A stretch of 64,000 nt of DNA from Salipiger sp. CCB-MM3 (GTDB lineage: Bacteria > Pseudomonadota > Alphaproteobacteria > Rhodobacterales > Rhodobacteraceae): positions 158,529-222,528 of the forward strand of contig NZ_CP014600.1 in the NCBI RefSeq assembly GCF_001687105.1, written 5' to 3'. This document shows, piece by piece, positions 42,133 to 51,239 of the stretch. The notes beneath the pieces are model-generated. The model had not been told where the DNA came from. It saw nothing but the letters and a program-made list of their open reading frames with translations, and searched no databases. How positions within the stretch are numbered: the first letter of the stretch is position 1; each line of letters starts with the position of its first letter. The position numbers and the translations under genes were made by a program.

Positions 42133-43304
42133 GAGGAGACCTCCACCGACATCTGCACCGCCTTCATGTATTTGGTCAGCGCCTTGAGAAACCCGGAGCG
42201 CCGCGAGACATCGCTGGGCAAGACGCCGCGATCCATCGCCTGGCTGATCTGCCCCTGCGCCTGCGGCACAAAGTGGAAGGGCGTGTCTTCAAAGAGCTCC
42301 TTCAGGCGCTTCTTGCTGATGTGCTGACCAAAAAGATGCGTCTCATGCTTGTTGAACACCACATGCACCGGCACCTCGGCGCCGCGCAGGGCGCGGATAC
42401 GCTCGATCAGATCCAGCGTGTGCTTGATCGCCGGAAGGTGCAGCTCGCTCACCAGCGTGAAGCTGTTGACCGCCGAGAACACATCCTCGCGCCACTCGGT
42501 CTCGTAATAGGGAATGTCGAGGAACGTGTGGTCATGCTCGACGCTCACCGCATCCAGCATCCGCAGCACCAACTCGTATCCGTTCAATTCCGTGTTCAGC
42601 TCGGGCCGTTTGAAGGAATAGAGGAAGAAGCCATTGGGGTGCTTCTTCTGGATCACCCGAATGAACTCCGCATCCACGCGGCGCGGCGCAGAGGCGACGC
42701 TGCCGAGGTTGAAGTCATTCATCAGGTTGATCGTATAGCCGCAGTTGCCCAGCGAAAAATCCAGATCGAAGAGCGCGACCGACCCCTGCTTCTTCACGAA
42801 ATGGCTCGCCGCAAGATCGGCCATGCTCACCGCCAGCGTCGTCGCCCCCGCGCCGCCCACCGCCGAGATCACCGCATGGACGCGGTTGGTGGTGACCGAC
42901 CGGCTGCGCATCGCCTTCTGGATGCTGTCGATCAGATCCCCCGCCTCCAGCGGCTTCGGCAGCCAGTCCTGCAGGTCGAGCGAAAACAGCCGCCGGGTCT
43001 CTTCGGGCGACAGCTGCGGCGAAATCACGATCAGCGGCAAGCCACCGGCCAGAGCCCGGATATCGTTCAGCACCGTAAGCTCCGCCTCCGCCAGCCGCGC
43101 CAGATTGACCACGATGAGATCGGCACCGCCGCCCGCAAGCTGCTCTTTGAGCCGCGAGGGATCGAGGGGCGAGATGACGATGCGCGGCGAGAATTCCACC
43201 AGCGCCTCGACCTCGCTCGGCTGCGCCCCCTCCCCGCTCAGCAGAAGCATTCGGGTCATCGGGATGTTGGCCATCGCCTTGGGGCTTTCCACGTTCATGT
43301 TCAT
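42129..43304 (-). CDS. tadZ: Pilus localisation ATPase TadZ/CpaE
   Basis: 391 residues: receiver-like N-terminal domain (about 15-130) and a ParA/MinD-type domain with AVGGAGATTLAVSMADLA. The deviant Walker A lacks the signature Lys, as in many CpaE/TadZ proteins. VALFDLDFSLGNCGYTINL and TFLDIPYYETEW are the later nucleotide-site segments. TadZ marks the polar site of pilus assembly. ATG 43304 overlaps the upstream stop and follows GGAGG. Confidence 0.9.
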   Translation of the reverse strand: MNMNVESPKAMANIPMTRMLLLSGEGAQPSEVEALVEFSPRIVISPLDPSRLKEQLAGGGADLIVVNLARLAEAELTVLNDIRALAGGLPLIVISPQLSPEETRRLFSLDLQDWLPKPLEAGDLIDSIQKAMRSRSVTTNRVHAVISAVGGAGATTLAVSMADLAASHFVKKQGSVALFDLDFSLGNCGYTINLMNDFNLGSVASAPRRVDAEFIRVIQKKHPNGFFLYSFKRPELNTELNGYELVLRMLDAVSVEHDHTFLDIPYYETEWREDVFSAVNSFTLVSELHLPAIKHTLDLIERIRALRGAEVPVHVVFNKHETHLFGQHISKKRLKELFEDTPFHFVPQAQGQISQAMDRGVLPSDVSRRSGFLKALTKYMKAVQMSVEVSS

Positions 43305-43942
43305 GCCTCACAATCCTCCGGGTCAGCGCAACTGGACATGTCTTCGCTGGTGATCGTCACCGGGTGCGCGGGAATGGCGATTTGGCCGAGCCCCGGAATC
43401 AAGTCATCCAACAGAAAGAAGTCGAAGTTGAGGTTCCGTACCTCCAGCGTGATACTCAGGACCGGCCCGAACGGGCGGCCGACATAGCCGAGCCCCGACC
43501 GGTAATACGTGACGCGCAGGTTCTCCGCGCCGATGAAGGGCGCCACATCACACACACCCACAAGACCTGTGGTGAATGCTCCGCAGGCGTCGCCGCCGTT
43601 GAGCAGACGCCCAAGTTCGGTTGCGTCGCAGGCGGTGGTGCCTGCTCCACAGCTTATGGCCAACGCCTCATTGGGGGTCGGGTCGCCCTGCGAGACCGCG
43701 GTTTCGAAACTGTTGAGCGAAGAGATATCGGTCAGCGGCGTGGACACCGCCGCAAGACGGGCTCCGAGCTGCATGCCCTTCACGGTCTGGTTCCACTGGA
43801 ACATCAGCGCGCCAAACTCGATCATCGCGCCGACGATCACCATAAAGACCGGAAAGATGATCAGCATCTCGGTCATCGCGAGGCCGGAGGTATCGGACAG
43901 AAATCCCGACAAGACCCGGCGCTTTTGCCGTTGTGTCACCAT
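43301..43942 (-). CDS. tadF: TadE/TadF-like minor pseudopilin
   Basis: 213 residues with a type IVb-like N-terminus: basic stretch, then SGLAMTEMLIIFPVFMVIVGAMIEFGALMFQW as the processing site and hydrophobic helix. The remainder is a periplasmic domain with several Cys (ISCGAGTTACDATEL; CGAFTTGLVGVCD; SSCADPEDCEA). Overlaps the preceding tadE-like gene by seven bases. Whether it corresponds to TadE or TadF is not decidable here. Confidence 0.82.
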   Translation of the reverse strand: MVTQRQKRRVLSGFLSDTSGLAMTEMLIIFPVFMVIVGAMIEFGALMFQWNQTVKGMQLGARLAAVSTPLTDISSLNSFETAVSQGDPTPNEALAISCGAGTTACDATELGRLLNGGDACGAFTTGLVGVCDVAPFIGAENLRVTYYRSGLGYVGRPFGPVLSITLEVRNLNFDFFLLDDLIPGLGQIAIPAHPVTITSEDMSSCADPEDCEA

Positions 43943-44430
43943 CCGATGTACCTCATCTCAACCGTGTGGCTGATGGTTATCGAGTCATCCAGCAGCGCCG
44001 AGAACATCGGCGAGCCAAAATAAGTGACCGTCCCACTCACCGTCACCCGCGGCATCAAGCTTGGGTCGCCCGGCAATGATGCATTCGTCGGAAGGGAGGC
44101 TTTGGCCGGATCGAAGCTGATCTCCTCTGCAGCGTCCCAGTTCGGCACGCGCAAACGCCCGCTGCCCGCCGGGTTGCCATAAAACGCGATGTTGCGGGCA
44201 ACCGTCTCTGAGCAGAACATCTCGGCGCCGTTGATGTCCGAGCGGCAGCGCGACCAGTAGCGCGCGGCATCGCGCAGGCCCATCTGCATCTGCTGGCGCT
44301 CCCACAACACGTTGGAGAATTCCAGAAGACCGAACGACAGAAACATCAGCACGGGGAACACCATCAAGGCTTCGACGAGGACCGTGCCTCGCTCGTCCTT
44401 TATGAAAACCGCAGTTCCACGCGCAGACAT
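43936..44430 (-). CDS. tadE: TadE-like minor pseudopilin
   Basis: 164 residues. Short basic N-terminus, then ERGTVLVEALMVFPVLMFLSF with the Glu of the pseudopilin helix, followed by a small periplasmic domain ending TVEMRYIGW. AAGGTGAG precedes ATG 44430. A 100-base gap to the lipoprotein gene upstream shows no feature. Confidence 0.85.
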   Translation of the reverse strand: MSARGTAVFIKDERGTVLVEALMVFPVLMFLSFGLLEFSNVLWERQQMQMGLRDAARYWSRCRSDINGAEMFCSETVARNIAFYGNPAGSGRLRVPNWDAAEEISFDPAKASLPTNASLPGDPSLMPRVTVSGTVTYFGSPMFSALLDDSITISHTVEMRYIGW

Positions 44431-44531
44431 TGCAAAAACTCACCTTCAAACAAACAGGTGCAAACAAACGAAAAAATCGAAGCGGACCCGGCTGCAAAAT
44501 CTTGCCGGAGCCGCTGGTCTTATGGGGCGGC

Positions 44532-44738
44532 TCAGCCGCCGGAGCCCACCGTGGTCTTATAGGCGGCGGGCGGCCATGCTTCGAGTTCCTGGATCGCGGT
44601 GTTCGCCATCATCGCATCGCCCGATCGCGCCGCCGAGGTGTCCCAGTTGTTCAGGTAATCCGCCGAGCCGCAGGCCGAGAGCGTCAGACCCGCAAGGATC
44701 ACGGCGAAGAGAGGCTTACTTCTTTGCAATGACGGCAT
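44532..44738 (-). CDS. Small lipoprotein of the Tad locus
   Basis: 68 residues with a lipoprotein signal: FAVILAGLTLSAC, lipidated Cys at 23, and mature part of about 46 residues (GSADYLNNWDTSAARSGDAM). The start lies inside the end of cpaC (23-base overlap). It occupies the place where larger CpaD/OmpA-like outer-membrane lipoproteins are often found in Tad loci, and may serve as a secretin pilotin or anchor. Function is inference. Confidence 0.75.
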   Translation of the reverse strand: MPSLQRSKPLFAVILAGLTLSACGSADYLNNWDTSAARSGDAMMANTAIQELEAWPPAAYKTTVGSGG

Positions 44739-46161
44739 CGTCGAACTCCAGATCAATCATGTGGCCATAGGGGCCGACAACGCCGGTGCCCTCGCGGAAG
44801 CGGCGCAGCAGGTCACGGTCGACCTCCAGCATGCCGAGCAGGAAAAGCTCGATGTCGTTGGACGAGCGGGTGTTGTCGAGCGGCGAGCGCAGCGGCGTGT
44901 CCGGACCCACCGGCGCCACCAGACGCGGCGTCACCAGGATCACCAGATCGGACTCGCGCTTTTCGAAGCTGCGCGAGCTGAACAGCGTGCCGAGGATCGG
45001 GATCTGCCCCAGCCACGGCACCTGATCGACGCTGCGCGCATTGTTCGCCTGCAGCAGACCGGCGATGGCAAAGCTCTGGCCGTTGCGCAGCGAGACGGTG
45101 GTCTCGGCCTTGCGCGAGATGAAAGCGGGCTGGCCGTTCACCGTGACCGAAGGGTCGATGTCGCTGACCTCGGGCATGATGCGCAGCGAGATCAGCTGAT
45201 CGTCCAGCACCACCGGCACGAAGTTCAGCCGCACGCCGTATTCGCGATAATCGGTGCTCTGCACCGCGGTGCCGTTCTCGTTCACCTGCGCGACGCTGAT
45301 CGGGACCTCGCCGCCGACCACGAAGTTCGCCTCGATGCCGCTGGTGGTCACCAGCTTGGGGTTGGCGAGGCGGCGGGCGAGGCCTTTTTGCTCCAGCGCG
45401 TTGATCACCACGTCGATCTGGAAGCCGGAGATCTCGAGCAGCTCGCCAACCGCCGAGCCGAAGGGTGTGCCGGACGTCGCGGCGATGCTGGCGCCATTGG
45501 TCTGAAAGGCGGTCTCGCCATTGTCGCGCGTCCCGGTCAGATCGACACCAAGGCTACGACCGGAATTGCGCTCGACCTCGAGGATACGCACGTCAAGCTC
45601 GACCTGCTGCGCGCTGGCCACCTTGATCGCGTCCACCACCGGGTCGGCGGAATATTGAGACGCGATCTGCAGGATGCGCTGGCGATCGACGTTGTCCTTG
45701 ACGCTGCCGGAGACACGAATGCGGTTATTCACGTTCAGAACGTCGACGCGGGCACTGGGCACGGCGCGACGGATGACGTTCTCGAGGTCGCTGAAGTCCG
45801 CTTGCACGCGCACGTCAATCACCTCGAGAAGCTGCTTCTCGCTCGAATAAAGCGTGATATTCGTCAGGCCGGAGGTTTTGGCCTGAATGTAAAGAGAGTT
45901 GTCAGTCAGCGGAAAGACGTCGGCAATCTCTGTGTCGCCAATGACGATATCCGCGAAGGGTCCATCGGTATTGACCGTCAGCGTTGTGCTGGGTGCCAGA
46001 ACCACCTTCGACACGGTGCCATCGTCGATATAGATGTCGCGGCTTTGTGCTGCGAGATCGTCAGGCGCGGCGATAAGCGCGAGGCTTCCCACTGCGGCGA
46101 TGGCGGCGGCCTGCCGGGCGCGCCTGCTCGCCCTCTTCAAGATTGATATGCGCCGAGGCAT
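44716..46161 (-). CDS. cpaC: Tad secretin CpaC/RcpA
   Basis: 481-residue outer-membrane secretin through which the Flp pilus exits. Signal peptide region to about residue 38 (AAIAAVGSLALIAAPDDLAA), N-terminal BON-like/N0 domain, then the secretin core with GLARRLANPKLVTTSGIEA, VGGEVPISV and the C-terminal VPWLGQIPILGTLFSSRSF. Follows cpaB by 56 bases. Confidence 0.94.
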   Translation of the reverse strand: MPRRISILKRASRRARQAAAIAAVGSLALIAAPDDLAAQSRDIYIDDGTVSKVVLAPSTTLTVNTDGPFADIVIGDTEIADVFPLTDNSLYIQAKTSGLTNITLYSSEKQLLEVIDVRVQADFSDLENVIRRAVPSARVDVLNVNNRIRVSGSVKDNVDRQRILQIASQYSADPVVDAIKVASAQQVELDVRILEVERNSGRSLGVDLTGTRDNGETAFQTNGASIAATSGTPFGSAVGELLEISGFQIDVVINALEQKGLARRLANPKLVTTSGIEANFVVGGEVPISVAQVNENGTAVQSTDYREYGVRLNFVPVVLDDQLISLRIMPEVSDIDPSVTVNGQPAFISRKAETTVSLRNGQSFAIAGLLQANNARSVDQVPWLGQIPILGTLFSSRSFEKRESDLVILVTPRLVAPVGPDTPLRSPLDNTRSSNDIELFLLGMLEVDRDLLRRFREGTGVVGPYGHMIDLEFDDAVIAKK

Positions 46162-46217
46162 TCGATCCCTCCCGTCTCTTTATCCTGCTCTGCCCTCCGA
46201 CCTGCAGACTCTCGTTA

Positions 46218-47300
46218 TTAGTTTTCTAGCTGGACTGACACCAACTCTGGCGCGAGCTGCGGGTCCACGCCATATGAGCCTGCAGAGCTCGGTTCGACCT
46301 TATACACGTCACGTCTTCCATTGCGGATCACGGCCACCGTCGCCTTTTTCGCGGGAACCGGGGGCGCAATCACGACACGCTCTACTATTTTCTCAACTTC
46401 GGTGGGTTCTGGCTTCTGAATTTTATCCTCGACGCTGGTCAGACGGTCGGAAATTCCGTCGAGTGTGCTTTTCAGCAACACCTCCATGGCATCCAGTTTC
46501 CGCGTCTCAACGCTCGGCTCGGCTTTCACGACCACCGGCGCCAGATCCTCGGCCACGTCGAACTCGGTAAGATCGGCCATGGTGATGCGGTCATTATTTT
46601 CGATATCGTTCGAGCCGACATTGCGCAGCGCCAGCGACAGGGTTCCGACATTTCCAGCCAAAACAAGCTTTTGCGCTTCGGTGGTGTTCACCTCAAAGGT
46701 CACCGTCCGCACCACGCTGGGCTTATCCTTGAGCTCGTCGGCGATCTGGTCGATGGCGAGAACTTTGACGCCCTGAAGCAGAATATCGACGAAAGACTGT
46801 TCCCCCCGTCCACCGCGGGTCAACATGACGTCGACGCGGTCGCCCGGCAGAACGAAGCCCGCGACACCGAGCACGTCGTTGACGCGGATCGAAACGGCCT
46901 TCATGCCGGGAGTGAGCGCGGTGGAAAGCTTTGCCCGCTGGCCGGGCAGCGTGATTTTCGTGGCGAGGATGGGCTCACCCGGAGCCATGGTGGTCAGCGC
47001 AAATCGCGCGGAGTTATCGTCATCTTGGCCGATCACATCCTCGATCGAGGTGAAGGAGCCTTCGGGCGTGATGTCACTGCTCCAGGCGATCGTGCGCAGC
47101 TTTGTCGCGCTCAAACGCTCCCCGAACGTAATTGGTTCGACAGCAACTACGACAGTCATCTCGGGTACAGACGGACTTTCGTGTCGCGTCTGGGAATTGA
47201 GGCGGCGCTGCTCTTGAGCGAGCCAGTCCCGTGCGCCATACACGGCAGCTCCCGCCAAGAGAACCGCTACGACAAGACTAAGAACCATTGAAAATTTCAT
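46218..47300 (-). CDS. cpaB: Tad assembly protein CpaB/RcpC
   Basis: 360 residues. N-terminal membrane helix (MVLSLVVAVLLAGAAVYGARD), SAF/AFP-like domain (PGEPILATKITL) and the RcpC/CpaB domain (VLGVAGFVLPGDRVDVMLTR). The C-terminal part from about 265 is a charged, possibly coiled extension. Periplasmic, membrane-anchored partner of the secretin. 239 bases after the flp stop, with no gene in between. Confidence 0.92.
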   Translation of the reverse strand: MKFSMVLSLVVAVLLAGAAVYGARDWLAQEQRRLNSQTRHESPSVPEMTVVVAVEPITFGERLSATKLRTIAWSSDITPEGSFTSIEDVIGQDDDNSARFALTTMAPGEPILATKITLPGQRAKLSTALTPGMKAVSIRVNDVLGVAGFVLPGDRVDVMLTRGGRGEQSFVDILLQGVKVLAIDQIADELKDKPSVVRTVTFEVNTTEAQKLVLAGNVGTLSLALRNVGSNDIENNDRITMADLTEFDVAEDLAPVVVKAEPSVETRKLDAMEVLLKSTLDGISDRLTSVEDKIQKPEPTEVEKIVERVVIAPPVPAKKATVAVIRNGRRDVYKVEPSSAGSYGVDPQLAPELVSVQLEN

Positions 47301-47539
47301 CTAAACCACCCGCAAGAGACACAGACTAGAGGACGAAAATTTGCCTCCGACAGTCATAAGTATATGGAGACGCTTTCGAAAATATAATCAGCGCACTGTA
47401 GACCCTGCGACGTCCATCTAGGATGGCTCCCTAAACGCCGCAGGGCTAAAGTAGTTTTCCACTCACCACGAACGATATGCTCAAAACTGGCACGGAAGTG
47501 AGAGCGGGCCGAAGTTTGTATCACATTCTAGCGAACAGA

Positions 47540-47815
47540 TTACCCACCAGCACCATCATCAGCAGCACCATACGCCGCGGCTGCGGCACCAGCGTTATCG
47601 CCATTCCACGGGTTTGAAATTTCTACTGTCGCCCAATCAGCCCATTGCGTCCAACCGTCGGAGAGAGCGGAGCCAAAGAATCCGACAGCCAAGATAACGC
47701 CGCCCACGAGCAGGCCAAGCAGAAGCAGATATTCGGTGAGAGCCAAGCCGTCTTCCTCATCACGCAGGCGACGGAAGGTGTTGGCGCAGTATGCAGAAAC
47801 GATAGCGAAGTTCAT
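47540..47815 (-). CDS. flp: Flp-type major pilin
   Basis: 91 residues. Leader of about 23 residues ending EEDG, then LALTEYLLLLGLLVGGVILAV: cleavage after Gly23 places Glu at +5 and Tyr at +6, as in Flp pilins. The mature pilin is about 68 residues, with an Ala/Gly-rich tail. Strong AGGAG before ATG 47815. The long AT-rich region upstream suggests its own strong promoter. Confidence 0.92.
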   Translation of the reverse strand: MNFAIVSAYCANTFRRLRDEEDGLALTEYLLLLGLLVGGVILAVGFFGSALSDGWTQWADWATVEISNPWNGDNAGAAAAAYGAADDGAGG

Positions 47816-48186
47816 AACTTTCTCCTGAAAATAACAGCACCCGAAATGAGCGCACTCATGAAACTCGACAGACTTCTAACTATTATTCTAAGGATGCGAA
47901 TTCTTTGCCCCTTGCTCATGAAACTGCCACATTCAGCGGGATTCACAAAGAAATTATTTCGATATAGCGCGGATTCTCTCAAGAAAAGGGTTCTCCGGTG
48001 AAATTATCCTAGGCTAGAAAACAATCCTCAACTTCCACGGGTATCACAAAAGTCAATTCACCCGAATTTAAGCCCCAAAATAACCGCAATTCACCCCTGG
48101 GGTGTAATGAAACAGCGCATGACTCTCGTCAAAGCCCAAAAGGCCGCAATACGAATCGGATGAATATAAATAGGTGACTCAGCTTT
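47816..48186. promoter_or_regulatory. AT-rich promoter region of flp
   Basis: 371 bases without a gene, distinctly AT-rich, between tadG and flp. CTCATGAAACT occurs twice exactly 60 bases apart (47855-47865, 47915-47925). No terminator hairpin for tadG was seen. Confidence 0.5.
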
Positions 48187-49959
48187 TCAGCGCACGAGGA
48201 CCGATTCTTCGCGAATGAAGGTCTCTAGCGTGCCATTGCCGCCGTATCCGGTGATATCAATCACCTCGACGTCGATGGTCATATCCATTCCCGACGCGTA
48301 GCTGATCATCGGCCGCGCCATGAAGATGCTGGCGTAGCTGTTGACCGGCAGGTCCGAGCGCCCGGTCTCGTCCGCGTTCTCGCCGCAGTCGATGATCGCC
48401 GCCACCAGAACGCGCGGGTCCGGATCGGTGACGATCTCGGAGCCGCCGCTGTTCCCATTCCCGTTGCCCTGCGCGAGGCAGAGCGCCTCGCCGGACTCGC
48501 CGGTCGGGGTCGGGTTGTCCTCATCGGCATCCCCGGGCGCGCGCACCTGATAGAGCGGCGTGGTCACGCCATCGACGGTGACATCGGTCGCCAGCTCGTA
48601 CTGATAGACGTCGTAGCGCGAGGCATGGACCGAGCCCGGCCCGCTGTAGCCCTCGACGACGCCGGGAAACGAGCTTGGGATGCTGTCGTAATCGATGAAA
48701 CCCGCGCCATAGTTGCGATCGAGATAGGTCTGGCCGGCCCATTCGCCGACACCGATATAGGCCCCGGCGACATCATCGCTGGTCACCAGCCCGCCGGTGT
48801 TCGGCGCGTTCATGGTCAGGTTGTCCGGCAGCCCATAGGCGGGATCGGTCACGCCGTTGGCGTTGAACCCGTCCGGCGTCCAGACATGGTCATCCCCGAT
48901 CACCGCGCCATTGGCGAGCGAATTGCCCTGAATGACGCAGTCATCAATGTTGTTGCCCTGCGAGCCGGGCATGATGCCCTTGCGCACGTTCAGAGCCGTG
49001 CGCACGGTGAACCCGTCCTGCCCGTTGACGCTGCCGTTCTGATAAAGCCCGCCATACATGTCGAAACGGGCGTTGATCCCGGTGCGAACGCCGTTGCTGG
49101 CACCGGGCTTGGTCTCCACAAGTTCGGCGCTGTAGCAGGTGCGGTTGCGACGTCCGGCAAAGAAGTCATTGATCGACCGCGCGCCGCTACCCTGTGGCTC
49201 GGCATCGGTCGAAACATCGGCATCGCTCACATCCAGAAAGCCGAAGTTGCCGGGCATCGGTGTCTCATTGCCCGACGGATGCAGGCGGATCATCCGGCCA
49301 TGCAGATCGCCGCGCTGAAACGCGATCTGAAGGCCGTCGCCCACGTAATTTCCGGAGGCGTCATACTCGAATGGGTTGCAGATGAAGAGCGGGGGGATGT
49401 CGCAGGCGGCGGATTCCGATTTCGCCACGGCGGTCGCGCCGACCGGCAGGCTGCCCACCGCCGCATCCTCGCCGCCCGAAAGCGTGGGAATGAGCGAGCC
49501 AAAGATCGTCTGAAGGTTCCGCGACTGCGCATGCACATAGACATATTGCGCGTCGGACGGATCGGTGGTGGCATGGTCGGTCAGCCAAGTGGCGGTGATC
49601 GGCGTCGTGTCGTCATCGGGAATGGCGTCGAGAAAGCGGACGAGAAACGGCGCGTCGGTCCCGTCATAGGCGATGTCGATGTGCAGCTCGTTCTCATCGT
49701 CCCGAACCGCAAGCATGCTGACCGAATTGTCGACCTGCGCCATCGCGCTGCGCGCACGGTCGAGCGCATCCGCGCCGCCATCCAGCTCGCGCGCGCCCGC
49801 CAGCGCGATCGCATCCGCCGCAGCCTGCAGATCGCCATGGGCGCTGTTGCCCCGTCCCGCATCGATGAGGATAAGTCCGAAGCCGAGAAAAACCGGCAGG
49901 AGAAGAAGAGAGAGGACAAGAATCGCCCCGTCTTCCGACTCGTGAAACTCTTTAAGCAT
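48187..49959 (-). CDS. tadG: TadG-like pilus assembly protein
   Basis: 590 residues from ATG 49959 (GGAGG upstream; GTG at 49962 also in frame). N-terminal pseudopilin-like segment EDGAILVLSLLLLPVFLGFGLILIDAGR, then AHGDLQAAADAIALAGARELDGG, the classical TadG (TadE-like/Flp-like) start, followed by a large periplasmic region with several Cys. First gene upstream of flp on the same strand. Probably a minor pilus component or adhesive tip. Confidence 0.85.
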   Translation of the reverse strand: MLKEFHESEDGAILVLSLLLLPVFLGFGLILIDAGRGNSAHGDLQAAADAIALAGARELDGGADALDRARSAMAQVDNSVSMLAVRDDENELHIDIAYDGTDAPFLVRFLDAIPDDDTTPITATWLTDHATTDPSDAQYVYVHAQSRNLQTIFGSLIPTLSGGEDAAVGSLPVGATAVAKSESAACDIPPLFICNPFEYDASGNYVGDGLQIAFQRGDLHGRMIRLHPSGNETPMPGNFGFLDVSDADVSTDAEPQGSGARSINDFFAGRRNRTCYSAELVETKPGASNGVRTGINARFDMYGGLYQNGSVNGQDGFTVRTALNVRKGIMPGSQGNNIDDCVIQGNSLANGAVIGDDHVWTPDGFNANGVTDPAYGLPDNLTMNAPNTGGLVTSDDVAGAYIGVGEWAGQTYLDRNYGAGFIDYDSIPSSFPGVVEGYSGPGSVHASRYDVYQYELATDVTVDGVTTPLYQVRAPGDADEDNPTPTGESGEALCLAQGNGNGNSGGSEIVTDPDPRVLVAAIIDCGENADETGRSDLPVNSYASIFMARPMISYASGMDMTIDVEVIDITGYGGNGTLETFIREESVLVR

Positions 49960-50066
49960 CACACCTCCACAAACTCATTCAAGCGCTTAGCGAGCGAGGC
50001 AGAGCGACGCTGGCCGTGCAAATCACATATAAAACACGGAATACCTTACACGAGTTTTTGCATTTT

Positions 50067-50552
50067 TCAACCGATCCAGAGCGCCTGCACGATCAGAACC
50101 GGAACCGAGGCCAGCGCGAGCGGCACCCCATAGGGCACGCGCCCTTCGGTTTTCATGCGGGAGAACCAGCCGCCGAGTCCGCGCTCTGACTTCAGCAACC
50201 GGCTTATGAGGATCGCGATGTAGAGCAGGATCGACACCAGCATGAGCAGGATGGCGAAGGGCATCAGGCCGCTGGCGCCAAGCGAAAGGCCAAGTGGAAA
50301 CATCAACTTGGCGTCCCCGGCGCCGAGCGCACGAAGCAGCCACATGACCAGCCCAAGCGCAAAGAGCAGGACACCGGCAAAGAGATCGCCCGTCCAGTCG
50401 GGAAACAGCAGTGCGCCCTGCGCCACGAGATAAAGCGCCAACATCGCCAGGACGGCGGCATTCGGGATGCGAAACTGCTTCGCATCCCGCAGCGCGATCC
50501 CCGCCATCAGCGCGGCCGCTGCAAGCTGCGCGATCAGCGAAAGCGTTGCCAT
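50067..50552 (-). CDS. tadV: Prepilin peptidase TadV/CpaA
   Basis: 161-residue aspartic membrane protease, the short type without the N-terminal methylase domain. Catalytic Asp residues are visible in LRDAKQFRIPN and in GAGDAKLMFPLG. Five or six hydrophobic helices. Processes Flp pilin and the TadE/F-type pseudopilins. 15 bases after tadD. Confidence 0.92.
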   Translation of the reverse strand: MATLSLIAQLAAAALMAGIALRDAKQFRIPNAAVLAMLALYLVAQGALLFPDWTGDLFAGVLLFALGLVMWLLRALGAGDAKLMFPLGLSLGASGLMPFAILLMLVSILLYIAILISRLLKSERGLGGWFSRMKTEGRVPYGVPLALASVPVLIVQALWIG

Positions 50553-50567
50553 AGCGCGCCCTGCCCG

Positions 50568-51071
50568 TCAGATGCCCCGCAGGTCTCCGGGCGCGCGCTT
50601 CGGCGAATTCACCGAGTTGCGCAGAAGTTCAAGATTGTTCGCCGTGACCGGGTTGGACGGATCCTTCTCGTAGGCGGCAAGGAAGTACTTCCGTGCAGCC
50701 ACCAGCTCACCGCGCAGCAGCATCGAGTAGCCGTAGTTGTTCAGAAACTCGACGCGATGGCCGATCACCGGCTGAAGGCGGCGATAGGCGTAATCCGAGC
50801 GCTCGAACTGCCGCAGCATGTCCGAGCTTGCGGCAAAGCCCAGCCAAGCCGCCGTGTCGTCGGGCACCACGTCCAGCGCCTCTTTGAACATCTTGTAAGA
50901 TTTACCGTAATTGCCGTCCCGGAACTGCATCTTGGCCGAAACCAAAAGCTGATCATCCGGATAAAAGCTCAGGCTCGAGGTGTCCTTCGTCGACAATGTC
51001 CGGTCGCTGAACGATGCATTCTCACACGCGCCAAGCGCCAGGATCATCGAAAGTGCCACGATCCTCTTCAT
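50568..51071 (-). CDS. tadD: TPR lipoprotein TadD
   Basis: 167 residues; signal peptide with lipobox ALGAC (Cys16), then TPR-like repeats (YGKSYKMFKEALDVVPDDTAAWLGFA; NNYGYSMLLRGELVAARKYFLAAYEKDPSN). Outer-membrane-linked pilotin for the Tad secretin. First gene of the locus in reading direction. ATG 51071 is preceded by GGGAG. Confidence 0.88.
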   Translation of the reverse strand: MKRIVALSMILALGACENASFSDRTLSTKDTSSLSFYPDDQLLVSAKMQFRDGNYGKSYKMFKEALDVVPDDTAAWLGFAASSDMLRQFERSDYAYRRLQPVIGHRVEFLNNYGYSMLLRGELVAARKYFLAAYEKDPSNPVTANNLELLRNSVNSPKRAPGDLRGI

Positions 51072-51239
51072 ACTACACTCCCTGTCTCACCTGTTCCCCA
51101 TCCATCAAGGCTAAGGCGCGTCCCGGAGTTCACGAAAAGATATTCGGGTTGCGCAATCTTTATGAAAGCGGATGTTGCAAGTTATCCACAGGGAAGCGGC
51201 GACCACGCTCCCCCCCGGAGGAATGTCTGCCAAGAACGC

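Noticed and set aside
42879..42930. Missing Walker A Lys in TadZ taken as a defect
   Set aside because: CpaE/TadZ proteins often have this deviant P-loop, so it is not evidence of a broken gene.
44761..46146. Plus-strand frame of about 460 codons opposite cpaC
   Set aside because: The minus-strand secretin is unambiguous; the plus frame has shadow composition.
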